NCBI GenBank assembly: GCA_028278335.1
Contig: JANQEN010000293.1
Coordinates: 1 to 45,135, forward strand
Source: Chitinivibrionales bacterium
GTDB lineage: Bacteria > Fibrobacterota > Chitinivibrionia > Chitinivibrionales > JANQEN01
Length of the DNA stretch: 45,135 bases
Direction: 5' to 3'
The notes under the pieces are model-generated. The model had not been told where the DNA came from. It saw nothing but the letters and a program-made list of their open reading frames with translations, and made no database searches. The position numbers were made by a program, and so were the translations under genes. Below are positions 38,830 to 45,135 of this stretch, piece by piece; within the stretch, counting starts at the first letter, position 1; every line of letters starts with the position of its first letter.

Positions 38830-40137
38830 ATGACAAGACAAAGATACAATGACGGACAAGAGTTAGTTTTTGAAGATCTCAATGCCATGCAAGCTCGAAG
38901 AGAGCAGGAAATGTATGACAGAGTGGTTCTTGAAATGCTCCAGCGAGCAAAAAATGCTTTCTTTGATGACTCCTTTATTGTCAGTCGAGTATCGGCCACA
39001 CAACTTTCAGTAAATCCTGGATCGGGTTTTCAGGAAGATTTAACTGTAAGTGCTGAAGAACCAGTGCAAAGATTACTTCATAGAGCAGCAGCTGTTCCTT
39101 TAAATATCACTGCTCCAGATTTAGTCAATGATCGAATTGATATTGTGGTTGTTCAGCACAATAGAGCAGATGGTCCTACAGAATCTCGTAAATTTAAAAA
39201 TGCTGTTTCAGATGTCATTACCAATGAGAATTTAATCACCACTGATGACTGGCAAGCAACAGTTCAAATTGTAGATGGCACTCCAGCTGGATCTCCATCT
39301 GCTCCTTCAACTCCTTCTGGATTTATCAAAGTAGCCGAAGTCCTAGTTGAAGCCGTTACAGGTATACCTGCCTCAGGAGCACTTACTGATACTAGATCAC
39401 TAATGCCTGTAGGTGGATCTGCAACAATTAATTCTCTTACTTTTAATCGTCTTACACAATCGGCTGCTTTAACTTTACAGCAAGCCTTAACTGAGACTGA
39501 TGGATTTTTACAAAATGGATCATTAGATAGAAATGACTTTTTAGATTTAGTGACTGACCCAGCAGCTCCTGCTGTAAACAACGTGCGACTTTATAATAAA
39601 GGCGGATTACTTTTTATCAGAGAAAACTCTGGAGCCGTTACTCCTGTAGGATCAGGCGGAGGCGGTGGAGGAGGCGGAGCCAATTGGCTTGGTGATGCTC
39701 TTGAAGACGAAGAGTTTGGTGAAAAAGTATGGAAATTTGAACAAGGTGGCTCAGCTGTCCTTACATTATTTGTAAAAGTTCCATCAGCTTATATTGCTGG
39801 TAGACAGATTCAAACTTTCTTAGGGCACTTCTCTTCTGGAGCAGCCGATAATATTAGAATGCAGATAACTGCAAGTCTAGTAAGAAAAGGCCAGGACACT
39901 GTTGATTCGACTACAAATCAGGAAGTGAATAACTCAGGTGATATTTTACTTGATCAAGCAAATGAATTTAGAGAGCTTACTATAGATGTAAGTGACGCTA
40001 CAGGACAGATTAACGGTTTTGCAGTTTCCCCAGGTGATATGATTCGATTGGAATTAGAAAGAATAGCTCCAGCTGGATCAGAGAATGCTGATGATGTAAG
40101 ATTTATGCCATCTACTACGGAGGTTAAGTTCGGATGA
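38830..40137 (+). CDS. Fibre-proximal baseplate/tail fibre protein
   Basis: The 435-residue protein follows the gp48-like gene. The N-terminal part (RYNDGQELVFEDLNAMQAR) is of the type that attaches to baseplates. A Thr/Pro/Ala middle and a run of nine Gly (about residues 276-284) act as a hinge. A C-terminal beta-sandwich domain (FEQGGSAVLTLFVKVP, GDMIRLELERIAPAG) looks like a carbohydrate-binding or receptor-contact module. It may be a second fibre or the base of the distal one. Confidence 0.75.
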   Translation: MTRQRYNDGQELVFEDLNAMQARREQEMYDRVVLEMLQRAKNAFFDDSFIVSRVSATQLSVNPGSGFQEDLTVSAEEPVQRLLHRAAAVPLNITAPDLVNDRIDIVVVQHNRADGPTESRKFKNAVSDVITNENLITTDDWQATVQIVDGTPAGSPSAPSTPSGFIKVAEVLVEAVTGIPASGALTDTRSLMPVGGSATINSLTFNRLTQSAALTLQQALTETDGFLQNGSLDRNDFLDLVTDPAAPAVNNVRLYNKGGLLFIRENSGAVTPVGSGGGGGGGGANWLGDALEDEEFGEKVWKFEQGGSAVLTLFVKVPSAYIAGRQIQTFLGHFSSGAADNIRMQITASLVRKGQDTVDSTTNQEVNNSGDILLDQANEFRELTIDVSDATGQINGFAVSPGDMIRLELERIAPAGSENADDVRFMPSTTEVKFG

Positions 40138-42167
40138 TTAGGAAATTAGGATTTTTACTCAGTTTTGTTTTAATTTCAACATTTGCTGTTGGAGCCATTA
40201 GCACTCAGGATAGGGCTAAAATTACTTCTGAAACTCAGCTTTTAGATAACCCAGGTTTTGAAGCAAGAAAAGCTGGCTGGACTCCATCGGGCTCATCCAC
40301 TCTAGTAATGCTTACAGGAAACAATGCCTTAAATGGAAAACTTTCTGGAAGATGGGATGCTTCAGCAAATGGTGAATTCCTTACATCAAGACAGTTTGAA
40401 GTAAAAGGGCTTCGCGGTGGTCAGTGCCTTGCTCAATTCGGGAAGTATCTTTGGGAGTCAGGTACAGCTGGGCACATTAAACTTCAAGCAATTGATGGAT
40501 CTTTAAATGTTCTTAAAGAAGTAGATCTAACAGTTACACAAGGAGTCCCTTTACCTGGCTTTATTGTTTATACGTGCCCTAGTAATGCTACAGATACAGT
40601 GGCTCTAAGACTTGCTTCCACAGCCGATGCAGCTGCCATTGACCTTGATGATGCTCATAATGGTTCTAATATTAGAAAAGTAGAAGTTGCAAGTAGTGAA
40701 GTTTTTGGGGTTTTGACACATGATGCAGTTACAAACTGTATCTGGACATCTACGTCTGGTAGTTACGCTTCATTTGCAGTTGATGCTCAATGTACTAGTC
40801 AAACAGTTATTGGTAGAGTAGCGGCTCCAGACACTTTGATTCCAGCAGTAAAGATACCTGTCATGCCTCCAGGTAGATATAAAATATCTGCTAATGGCGT
40901 TTACTTTACCGATGGAATAAGTAATGACACTACTTGTTTTTATAGATTAAATGATGCAGCTGGATCTGGTAGGTTTGGAAATGCTCTTAGGATCGGTGAT
41001 AACGGAGGTCAAGGAGCCAATAATACAGGATTAGCTGGTGTTTTAGAAGTATCGACAACTAGGACTGATGTTGAAATAGACATTCAAGTTAACAGAACAG
41101 CAGGAACCGGCACATGTGAGATAAGGGACTCTTCGACTGTCGCAGAAGAAAAACTGGAGTTTATCATTGAGAGATTCCCTCTGGAATCAGAAACAGCTCA
41201 GACAATTGATACTATTGGCTGGCATATTGATGCAAATATTGGTGGTGCCAATCCTAGTTTAGGCACTGCTTCTGTTACTTCATATACTGGCATTGAGAAT
41301 TCTGGCTTAGATATGGTTGTAAATCCTGGATCTAAACCAGCGGTGATTGGGTGCTCAGGCACGAATAGTCCAGGAACCACTACTTGTTCTTCTGGAGATG
41401 AATCAATTTCAGTATCGTTTACTCCGCTTAAAGCAGGTAAGTATGAAGCATGCTTTTCTTTTATCCATGCAACTTCACCAAATGATACTGGGGGATCAGA
41501 TGTAGAAGCAGTTTTTCAAGTAGTTGAAACTCCGCTTGCTGCCCAAACTATTTCAAATGAGGGAAACACAAGAATTGGAACTAGGTATAGAAAAGATACG
41601 ACTAGTAATAACGAGTTTGTAGCTTGGCCCGTCACTGTTTGCGGATTGTTTTTATTTAATAGTGTTGAGCCTAAAATGGTTAGACTCATGTATGAGCAAA
41701 ACGTGGTTAACGTTCCAAATAGTAATGCCATTGCAGCTGATAGAAGTGCTACATTCGGTCAGCGTGATATTCACGTTACTGTAAGGCCTTGGACTCAAGA
41801 TACTTCTGCTGCTGTGATAGGTGAGTCTATAATTAATCCAGGAAATACAGCTCCCACTAAAATCTTTGCAGCTGAAGTAGAATTTACGGGTGGAACACCT
41901 TCTTTGATTGCAGAGGTTGGCAGTTGGGTTGATTCAATAACTGACATCGGGGTTGGGGTCGTTCAATTAAATTTTATTACAAACACCTGGACCGTTTCTC
42001 CAACGTGTACTTGTACTTCACAAGATAATGCTACAGGATTCAAAGCTTGTTTTGTTACTGATGATGTGGAACCAAATGCTACGGCAATGCGGTTTTCTAA
42101 TTTTGTAGCCAGTACGGGAACAGCAACAGATGATGGATCTATTCATATTCACTGTATGGGGCAATAA
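40134..42167 (+). CDS. Secreted-type tail-locus protein with signal peptide
   Basis: The ATG overlaps the preceding stop (GGATGA), so the N-terminus is firm. The 677-residue protein begins with a Sec signal peptide (IRKLGFLLSFVLISTFAVGA, cleavage likely near residue 21). A CBM-like domain (DNPGFEARKAGW, about residues 37-48) follows, and then two or three beta-sandwich modules with paired Cys (for example CSGTNSPGTTTC). A signal peptide on a tail-locus gene is unusual. The protein may be exported and attached to the host surface or to virions at lysis. Confidence 0.8.
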   Translation: MIRKLGFLLSFVLISTFAVGAISTQDRAKITSETQLLDNPGFEARKAGWTPSGSSTLVMLTGNNALNGKLSGRWDASANGEFLTSRQFEVKGLRGGQCLAQFGKYLWESGTAGHIKLQAIDGSLNVLKEVDLTVTQGVPLPGFIVYTCPSNATDTVALRLASTADAAAIDLDDAHNGSNIRKVEVASSEVFGVLTHDAVTNCIWTSTSGSYASFAVDAQCTSQTVIGRVAAPDTLIPAVKIPVMPPGRYKISANGVYFTDGISNDTTCFYRLNDAAGSGRFGNALRIGDNGGQGANNTGLAGVLEVSTTRTDVEIDIQVNRTAGTGTCEIRDSSTVAEEKLEFIIERFPLESETAQTIDTIGWHIDANIGGANPSLGTASVTSYTGIENSGLDMVVNPGSKPAVIGCSGTNSPGTTTCSSGDESISVSFTPLKAGKYEACFSFIHATSPNDTGGSDVEAVFQVVETPLAAQTISNEGNTRIGTRYRKDTTSNNEFVAWPVTVCGLFLFNSVEPKMVRLMYEQNVVNVPNSNAIAADRSATFGQRDIHVTVRPWTQDTSAAVIGESIINPGNTAPTKIFAAEVEFTGGTPSLIAEVGSWVDSITDIGVGVVQLNFITNTWTVSPTCTCTSQDNATGFKACFVTDDVEPNATAMRFSNFVASTGTATDDGSIHIHCMGQ

Positions 42168-42500
42168 ATGCTTTTTATCAAATTTTTAGGCACCATCTTT
42201 GCTTCAGTTTTTTCTTTTTGTAAAGAAAAAAAGAAGTATCCTGCTGCTGTATTAGGCATAGGAGGCACTCTAGCTGGAGGAAGCTATGTGTTAACTGACT
42301 ATGTTGAAGCAAAGCATAAGGAAGCCATGGTTCAAATTCAAGAAAATAGAAAGCACGTCACTACTATTTTAGTTTCCCAAACAAAAATACTTGAAAATTT
42401 GCAAGCAATCAAAGATGGTGTTCATGAAACAAAAGAGCAGGTTAAAAGTTTAGACTCTAAAGTCTGGCAGGCTGTTCTTAAACACAAATCAGAAAGGTGA
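42168..42500 (+). CDS. Holin or spanin candidate
   Basis: The 110-residue protein has two hydrophobic segments (FIKFLGTIFASVFSF, and YPAAVLGIGGTLAGGSYVLT at about residues 24-43). A charged helix with heptad spacing follows. Topology suits a holin with a coiled coil or an inner-membrane spanin. It lies at the start of the region that leads to the NlpC/P60 hydrolase. It starts one base after the preceding stop. Confidence 0.6.
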   Translation: MLFIKFLGTIFASVFSFCKEKKKYPAAVLGIGGTLAGGSYVLTDYVEAKHKEAMVQIQENRKHVTTILVSQTKILENLQAIKDGVHETKEQVKSLDSKVWQAVLKHKSER

Positions 42501-42504
42501 AAAA

Positions 42505-42804
42505 ATGACTGAAGAAAACAATGCAACTACACCCGTGGCTGAAACTCCTGTAGCCGAAGCGCCAGCCGCTGAAGCTCCTATGAAGGCTTATGATTTTAAG
42601 CGCCTTGGTGAATATGCCAAGCAAGAAGGCCTTGAACTTGCCGAAGACGGCGCTGAGAGAATGTATAAAGCTACTATGAAATGGCTTAAGGAATCTGCAA
42701 AGATTTCCTCTACTCCATTTGATGATCTTGCAATGAGCTTTGCTGATACTCTTGATTCCGTAGTGATGAAAGAGATCGATAAAATCGATGGCAAAGTCGG
42801 ATAA
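42505..42804 (+). CDS. Small protein of the lysis region
   Basis: The 99-residue protein starts behind GAAAGGTGAAAAA. It has a Pro/Ala/Glu repeat start (VAETPVAEAPAAEAP), probably disordered, and a helical rest. There is no membrane segment. It may be a cytoplasmic partner of the preceding membrane protein. The terminator follows its stop. Confidence 0.6.
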   Translation: MTEENNATTPVAETPVAEAPAAEAPMKAYDFKRLGEYAKQEGLELAEDGAERMYKATMKWLKESAKISSTPFDDLAMSFADTLDSVVMKEIDKIDGKVG

Positions 42805-42829
42805 GAATTCCACCTAAACCAAGCACTAT

Positions 42830-42867
42830 AAGGGGGGGCTTTTGAGAGATCAGAGGTCCCCTTTTTT
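42830..42867 (+). terminator. Intrinsic terminator
   Basis: AAGGGG pairs with CCCCTT around a 26-base loop with some inner pairing, followed by a run of six T residues. It lies between the small helical protein and the lipoprotein gene, and would separate the main late transcript from the lysis/fibre genes. Confidence 0.7.
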
Positions 42868-42878
42868 ATGAGGTATCA

Positions 42879-43562
42879 ATGAAATTTTCTCTATTTTTCT
42901 CTATTTTTCTCTTTTCTTGTACATCTGTTCAGCAAAAGCTTGAATCAGGAATCTTTTATAAAAGAGACATGAATCTTAAAGTCAATGGCCATCAGGCCGA
43001 AGGTGCCCTAGTGGTGCCTCATTCTGAATCCTATGAGTTTAAAATCAAAGCTCAAGGGGATCTTGATTTATTTACTTTCACCACCTGCCATAGGGAGCAG
43101 ACCAAAGAAAATGCCGGTGAAAAGGGGTGGTTTAAAAGTGATAAGAAGCGTCAATTTAACTACACTCCAGCTAAGATTGAGGCCGAAGGAATCTCCTGTC
43201 CTGCAAGGCTTGGTGGCTATGAAAAGATCAAAGGCCGCCACTCTTGGGGATTTGTAGACTTCGAGCACCCTAGCCTTACCCTTCCTGCTTTAGTGAGCTG
43301 TAATGGATCACAATACAATTCTAGAGGGGTATCTGTATGCCAGACCAAGGCTGGATTGATGATGGAGATCGTATTTCCTGAGCCCGTTTTGTGGCCAAAA
43401 AAGGGGTTATGCGTTAACCTGGTCAGTAATGATAATAAAGTGTTTCGATTTATTGTGCCAAAGAAGCAATGTACTTTCAGATTCTTCACTAGGACTGGAG
43501 AGGAAAAATGGCATAGATTAACCACTATAGGGTATGAGAAAATTCTCATACGGGAGGACTAA
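42879..43562 (+). CDS. Lipoprotein of the lysis region
   Basis: The 227-residue product begins with a lipoprotein signal (KFSLFFSIFLFSC), so Cys14 should be lipid-modified. The mature part is beta-rich with six further Cys residues and a Trp/Phe-rich C-terminal half. It is larger than a typical outer spanin. It may still bridge the outer membrane during lysis, or be displayed at the host surface to block superinfection. The start is 11 bases after the terminator T run, in an ATGAGGTATCA context. Confidence 0.72.
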   Translation: MKFSLFFSIFLFSCTSVQQKLESGIFYKRDMNLKVNGHQAEGALVVPHSESYEFKIKAQGDLDLFTFTTCHREQTKENAGEKGWFKSDKKRQFNYTPAKIEAEGISCPARLGGYEKIKGRHSWGFVDFEHPSLTLPALVSCNGSQYNSRGVSVCQTKAGLMMEIVFPEPVLWPKKGLCVNLVSNDNKVFRFIVPKKQCTFRFFTRTGEEKWHRLTTIGYEKILIRED

Positions 43563-43795
43563 TGGGAGCCGCAATTACTCAATTATTATTGCCGCTAGGC
43601 GTATGGATTTTAAACAAATTCTTTGAGAAGCAAAAAAGTGATGTGGTCTCAAAGGAAAGGTTTTTACTATTTGTTGACGCTTTGGAGCGTGATGGGCTTG
43701 TTAGTGTCAGGCTCAACAAATCCGACAGAGAACAACTTGTGGACCTTAAGCTGCAAAGAAGTCGTCTTCAGAGGAGCGAAGATGGAAATCCTTAA
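43562..43795 (+). CDS. Small membrane protein before the endolysin
   Basis: This 77-residue protein has a hydrophobic N-terminus (AITQLLLPLGVWILNKFF) and a charged rest. It overlaps the endolysin gene by 14 bases, so it is coupled to it. A holin or pinholin with one membrane segment is the natural guess, though single-span layouts also occur in antiholins and spanin parts. Confidence 0.6.
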   Translation: MGAAITQLLLPLGVWILNKFFEKQKSDVVSKERFLLFVDALERDGLVSVRLNKSDREQLVDLKLQRSRLQRSEDGNP

Positions 43796-44201
43796 ACACC
43801 ATGCCTTTAGCTTTATAGGACAACCGTATCGATGGGGGGGAGATGATCCCTCAGGATTTGATTGCTCAGGTTTAGTCATTGAGCTTTTACAGGGGTGCGG
43901 TGTTTTGCCTCATAAATTTGACACTACAGCCCAAGGGCTCTTTAATCTCTTTGAGAAATCAGGGGTGCATAATTCCAAAGGACTTGGGGCTTTGGCTTTT
44001 TTTGGCAAATCAAAGTCCAAAATTACTCACATTGGCTTTATGATAGATAATAAGAGGATGATTGAAGCAGGTGGAGGCGGTAGGCATGTAAAAACCATGG
44101 AAGATGCCATAAAATATAATGCCTTCATCAGAATACGGCCAGTTAATTATCGAAGTGATTTCATAACTGCTATCAAGCCTACTTATCCTTTGTTTAATTA
44201 A
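43782..44201 (+). CDS. NlpC/P60 endopeptidase (endolysin or tail lysin)
   Basis: The start at 43782 follows AGAGGAGCGAAG; the longer frame from 43623 overlaps the upstream gene and lacks a site. The 139-residue enzyme shows the NlpC/P60 catalytic Cys28 in FDCSGLVIELL, His83 in THIGFM, and a third polar residue probably His102. Members cut cell-wall peptides (usually D-Glu-mDAP bonds). Lacking a signal peptide it would need the holin or act in the tail, as family members near tail genes often do. It lies next to membrane and lipoprotein genes, so lysis is preferred. Confidence 0.88.
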   Translation: MEILKHHAFSFIGQPYRWGGDDPSGFDCSGLVIELLQGCGVLPHKFDTTAQGLFNLFEKSGVHNSKGLGALAFFGKSKSKITHIGFMIDNKRMIEAGGGGRHVKTMEDAIKYNAFIRIRPVNYRSDFITAIKPTYPLFN

Positions 44202-44204
44202 ATT

Positions 44205-44369
44205 ATGAGCATAGAATTTGAAATACTTACACCTATTAGAGATCTTATAAAAGCTGGAGAAACGGAATTCGTTTCAATGGGACAGCATAGACTAAAAGGG
44301 CAAGTAGATATTCTAAATACGGGTGAACTTATAGTTGAAGATGAGGCAAGCCTCATCATGGAGGATTAG
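44205..44369 (+). CDS. 54-residue protein before the tail fibre
   Basis: This short frame fills the gap between endolysin and fibre. The ATG at 44205 lies three bases after the preceding stop with a weak upstream site. It ends in a TAG three bases before the fibre ATG, and its last codons carry that gene's GGAGG. The C-terminal part (KGQVDILNTGELIVEDEA) has the look of a beta-helix turn, as in small phage fibre-capping or chaperone proteins. The function is unknown. Confidence 0.6.
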   Translation: MSIEFEILTPIRDLIKAGETEFVSMGQHRLKGQVDILNTGELIVEDEASLIMED

Positions 44370-44372
44370 TCC

Positions 44373-45135
44373 ATGTCATTCATTAGGCTTACAGAACAAT
44401 CAAGCGCTCCTCCACAGCCAGCCACTGATGAAACAAAAAAGACTTTACGTTTATTTGCCTTTGATAATGCAGGCGCCACTGTTGTAAGAGCCATTGATTC
44501 ATCTGGTAATGTTTTTGATTTTGTAGGCCCTCAAGGTCCCCAAGGGGATACTGGTCCTACAGGCCCACAAGGACCTGCTGGCTCAGCCATGAAACAAGCT
44601 GTGGCTGACATCGATGACCCAAGTTCTGAGCTTGCCTCCATAGGCGGAGTCACTGGGGATCTGATGGTGGTTTACGAAGATGGTGACCCAGCCGAAAGCA
44701 CTCTCTATGTTTTTGATTCTAGTGTAACAGCAGGAAATAACTCTCCTTACATTGTAGCTGGCTCTGGCGGAAAATGGATTGCTGCTGGAGGAAAATATAC
44801 TAATGGATCTTTTAGTACCTCAGGTGCAGTTGTTAATGGAAGAGATATGGCAGCCGATGGCACAAAGCTTGATGGTATTGAGTCAGGAGCAACGGCTGAT
44901 CAAACTGCAGGTGAAATAAAAACTCTTTATGAATCTAATGCAAACACTAACCCCTTCACAGACGCTGAGCAAACTAAGCTTACAGGAATAGAATCAGGAG
45001 CTACTGCTGACCAAAGTGATGCTGAGATTAAAACAGCCTATGAAAATAATGCCGATACAAATGCTTTTACCGATGCTGAGCAAACTAAACTTTCAGGAAT
45101 AGCAGCTGGAGCAGAGGTTAATCCTGATGTAGTCC
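44373..45135 (+). CDS. Receptor-binding tail fibre, N-terminal part (continues at 1-857)
   Basis: The ATG at 44373 follows GGAGGATTAGTCC and opens a 506-residue protein that runs over the circular join to base 857. The N-terminal 50 residues form a beta-rich attachment module. A collagen-like stretch of six Gly-x-y triplets (residues 52-69, such as GPQGPQGDTGPTGPQGPA) follows. The stalk carries 37-residue repeats from residue 168. The lectin-like domain is at the far end. Collagen-like triplets and repeats are typical of trimeric fibre shafts. Confidence 0.9.
   Translation, partial: MSFIRLTEQSSAPPQPATDETKKTLRLFAFDNAGATVVRAIDSSGNVFDFVGPQGPQGDTGPTGPQGPAGSAMKQAVADIDDPSSELASIGGVTGDLMVVYEDGDPAESTLYVFDSSVTAGNNSPYIVAGSGGKWIAAGGKYTNGSFSTSGAVVNGRDMAADGTKLDGIESGATADQTAGEIKTLYESNANTNPFTDAEQTKLTGIESGATADQSDAEIKTAYENNADTNAFTDAEQTKLSGIAAGAEVNPDVV
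44874..45135 (+). repeat. 111-bp tandem repeats in the tail fibre
   Basis: Copies begin at 44874 and 44985, and a partial third at 45096 runs into the join. Each full copy codes 37 residues with the consensus GIESGATADQ, EIKT, YE-NA, TN-FTDAEQTKL. The copies differ in several codons, so the repeat is old rather than a fresh duplication. The copy number could be under- or over-assembled because the contig ends here. Confidence 0.85.
45037..45135. repeat. Right copy of the 99-bp terminal overlap
   Basis: This copy is identical to bases 1-99. It shows that the molecule was circular or circularly permuted when sequenced and assembled. Headful packaging from concatemers would give such a permuted map; the sequence alone cannot show a physical pac or cos site. 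Confidence 0.9.

Noticed and set aside
44874..45135. Mobile element or integration scar from the 111-bp repeats
   Set aside because: The repeats are in-frame protein modules of a fibre stalk with several codon differences, and no transposase or inverted ends are present.
1..45135. Lysogeny module
   Set aside because: No integrase, excisionase, recombinase or partition gene was found on either strand. The helix-turn-helix protein alone does not indicate lysogeny.

Overview
This window is the genome of a tailed phage with a contractile tail (myovirus type), and it is almost certainly complete and circular. The last 99 bases (45037-45135) repeat the first 99 exactly, and the tail-fibre reading frame continues across the join without interruption. 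That gives a circle of 45,036 bp cut inside a tail-fibre repeat. The DNA is AT-rich, roughly 40% GC by eye. Two products carry Sec-type signal sequences, one of them with a lipobox, which suits a Gram-negative host, but nothing seen here names the host. I found no integrase, excisionase or partition gene, so a virulent life cycle is the simplest reading.

The layout is two opposed blocks. Leftward (minus strand, 14866 down to 2352) lies a dense early/replication operon of about 35 genes. It includes a small helix-turn-helix protein, many zinc-binding or membrane microproteins (several below 60 codons), an HNH endonuclease, a SNF2-like helicase, a probable ssDNA-binding protein, a tRNA-Glu, a family A DNA polymerase with a proofreading domain, and a VRR-NUC nuclease. 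Rightward (plus strand) lie a D5-type primase-helicase (15102-17486) and an iteron replication origin (17492-17788). The late operon follows: small and large terminase, portal, three small proteins sharing one motif, head morphogenesis protein, scaffold, major capsid protein, head-tail joining proteins, sheath, tube, a frameshifted tail assembly chaperone, tape measure, LysM protein, hub, spike, gp25-like wedge, baseplate J, a Mu gp48-like protein, fibres, a lysis region with an NlpC/P60 hydrolase, and the receptor-binding fibre that crosses the join. The blocks diverge at 14867-15101 and converge with overlapping 3' ends at 2352-2374.

The genes form a self-contained replication set: primase-helicase, polymerase A, probable SSB, SF2 helicase, resolvase-like nuclease and an iteron origin next to the primase gene, as in satellite phage P4. 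Two early promoters, near 10.6 kb and 14.97 kb, share a 16-bp near-palindrome placed identically over the -35 box. This suggests one repressor, possibly the 75-residue helix-turn-helix protein, controls both. Late genes are packed with TAATG or ATGA junctions, so translational coupling is probably widespread.

The most unusual features are the 9-bp-period iterons flanking an AT-rich core, three consecutive basic proteins sharing an FRR(V/I)KGR(V/I)IPI motif, a canonical G GGA AAC slippery site making a tail-chaperone fusion, the shared early operator, a 20-residue protein with six cysteines, and a 677-residue tail-locus protein that starts with a signal peptide.
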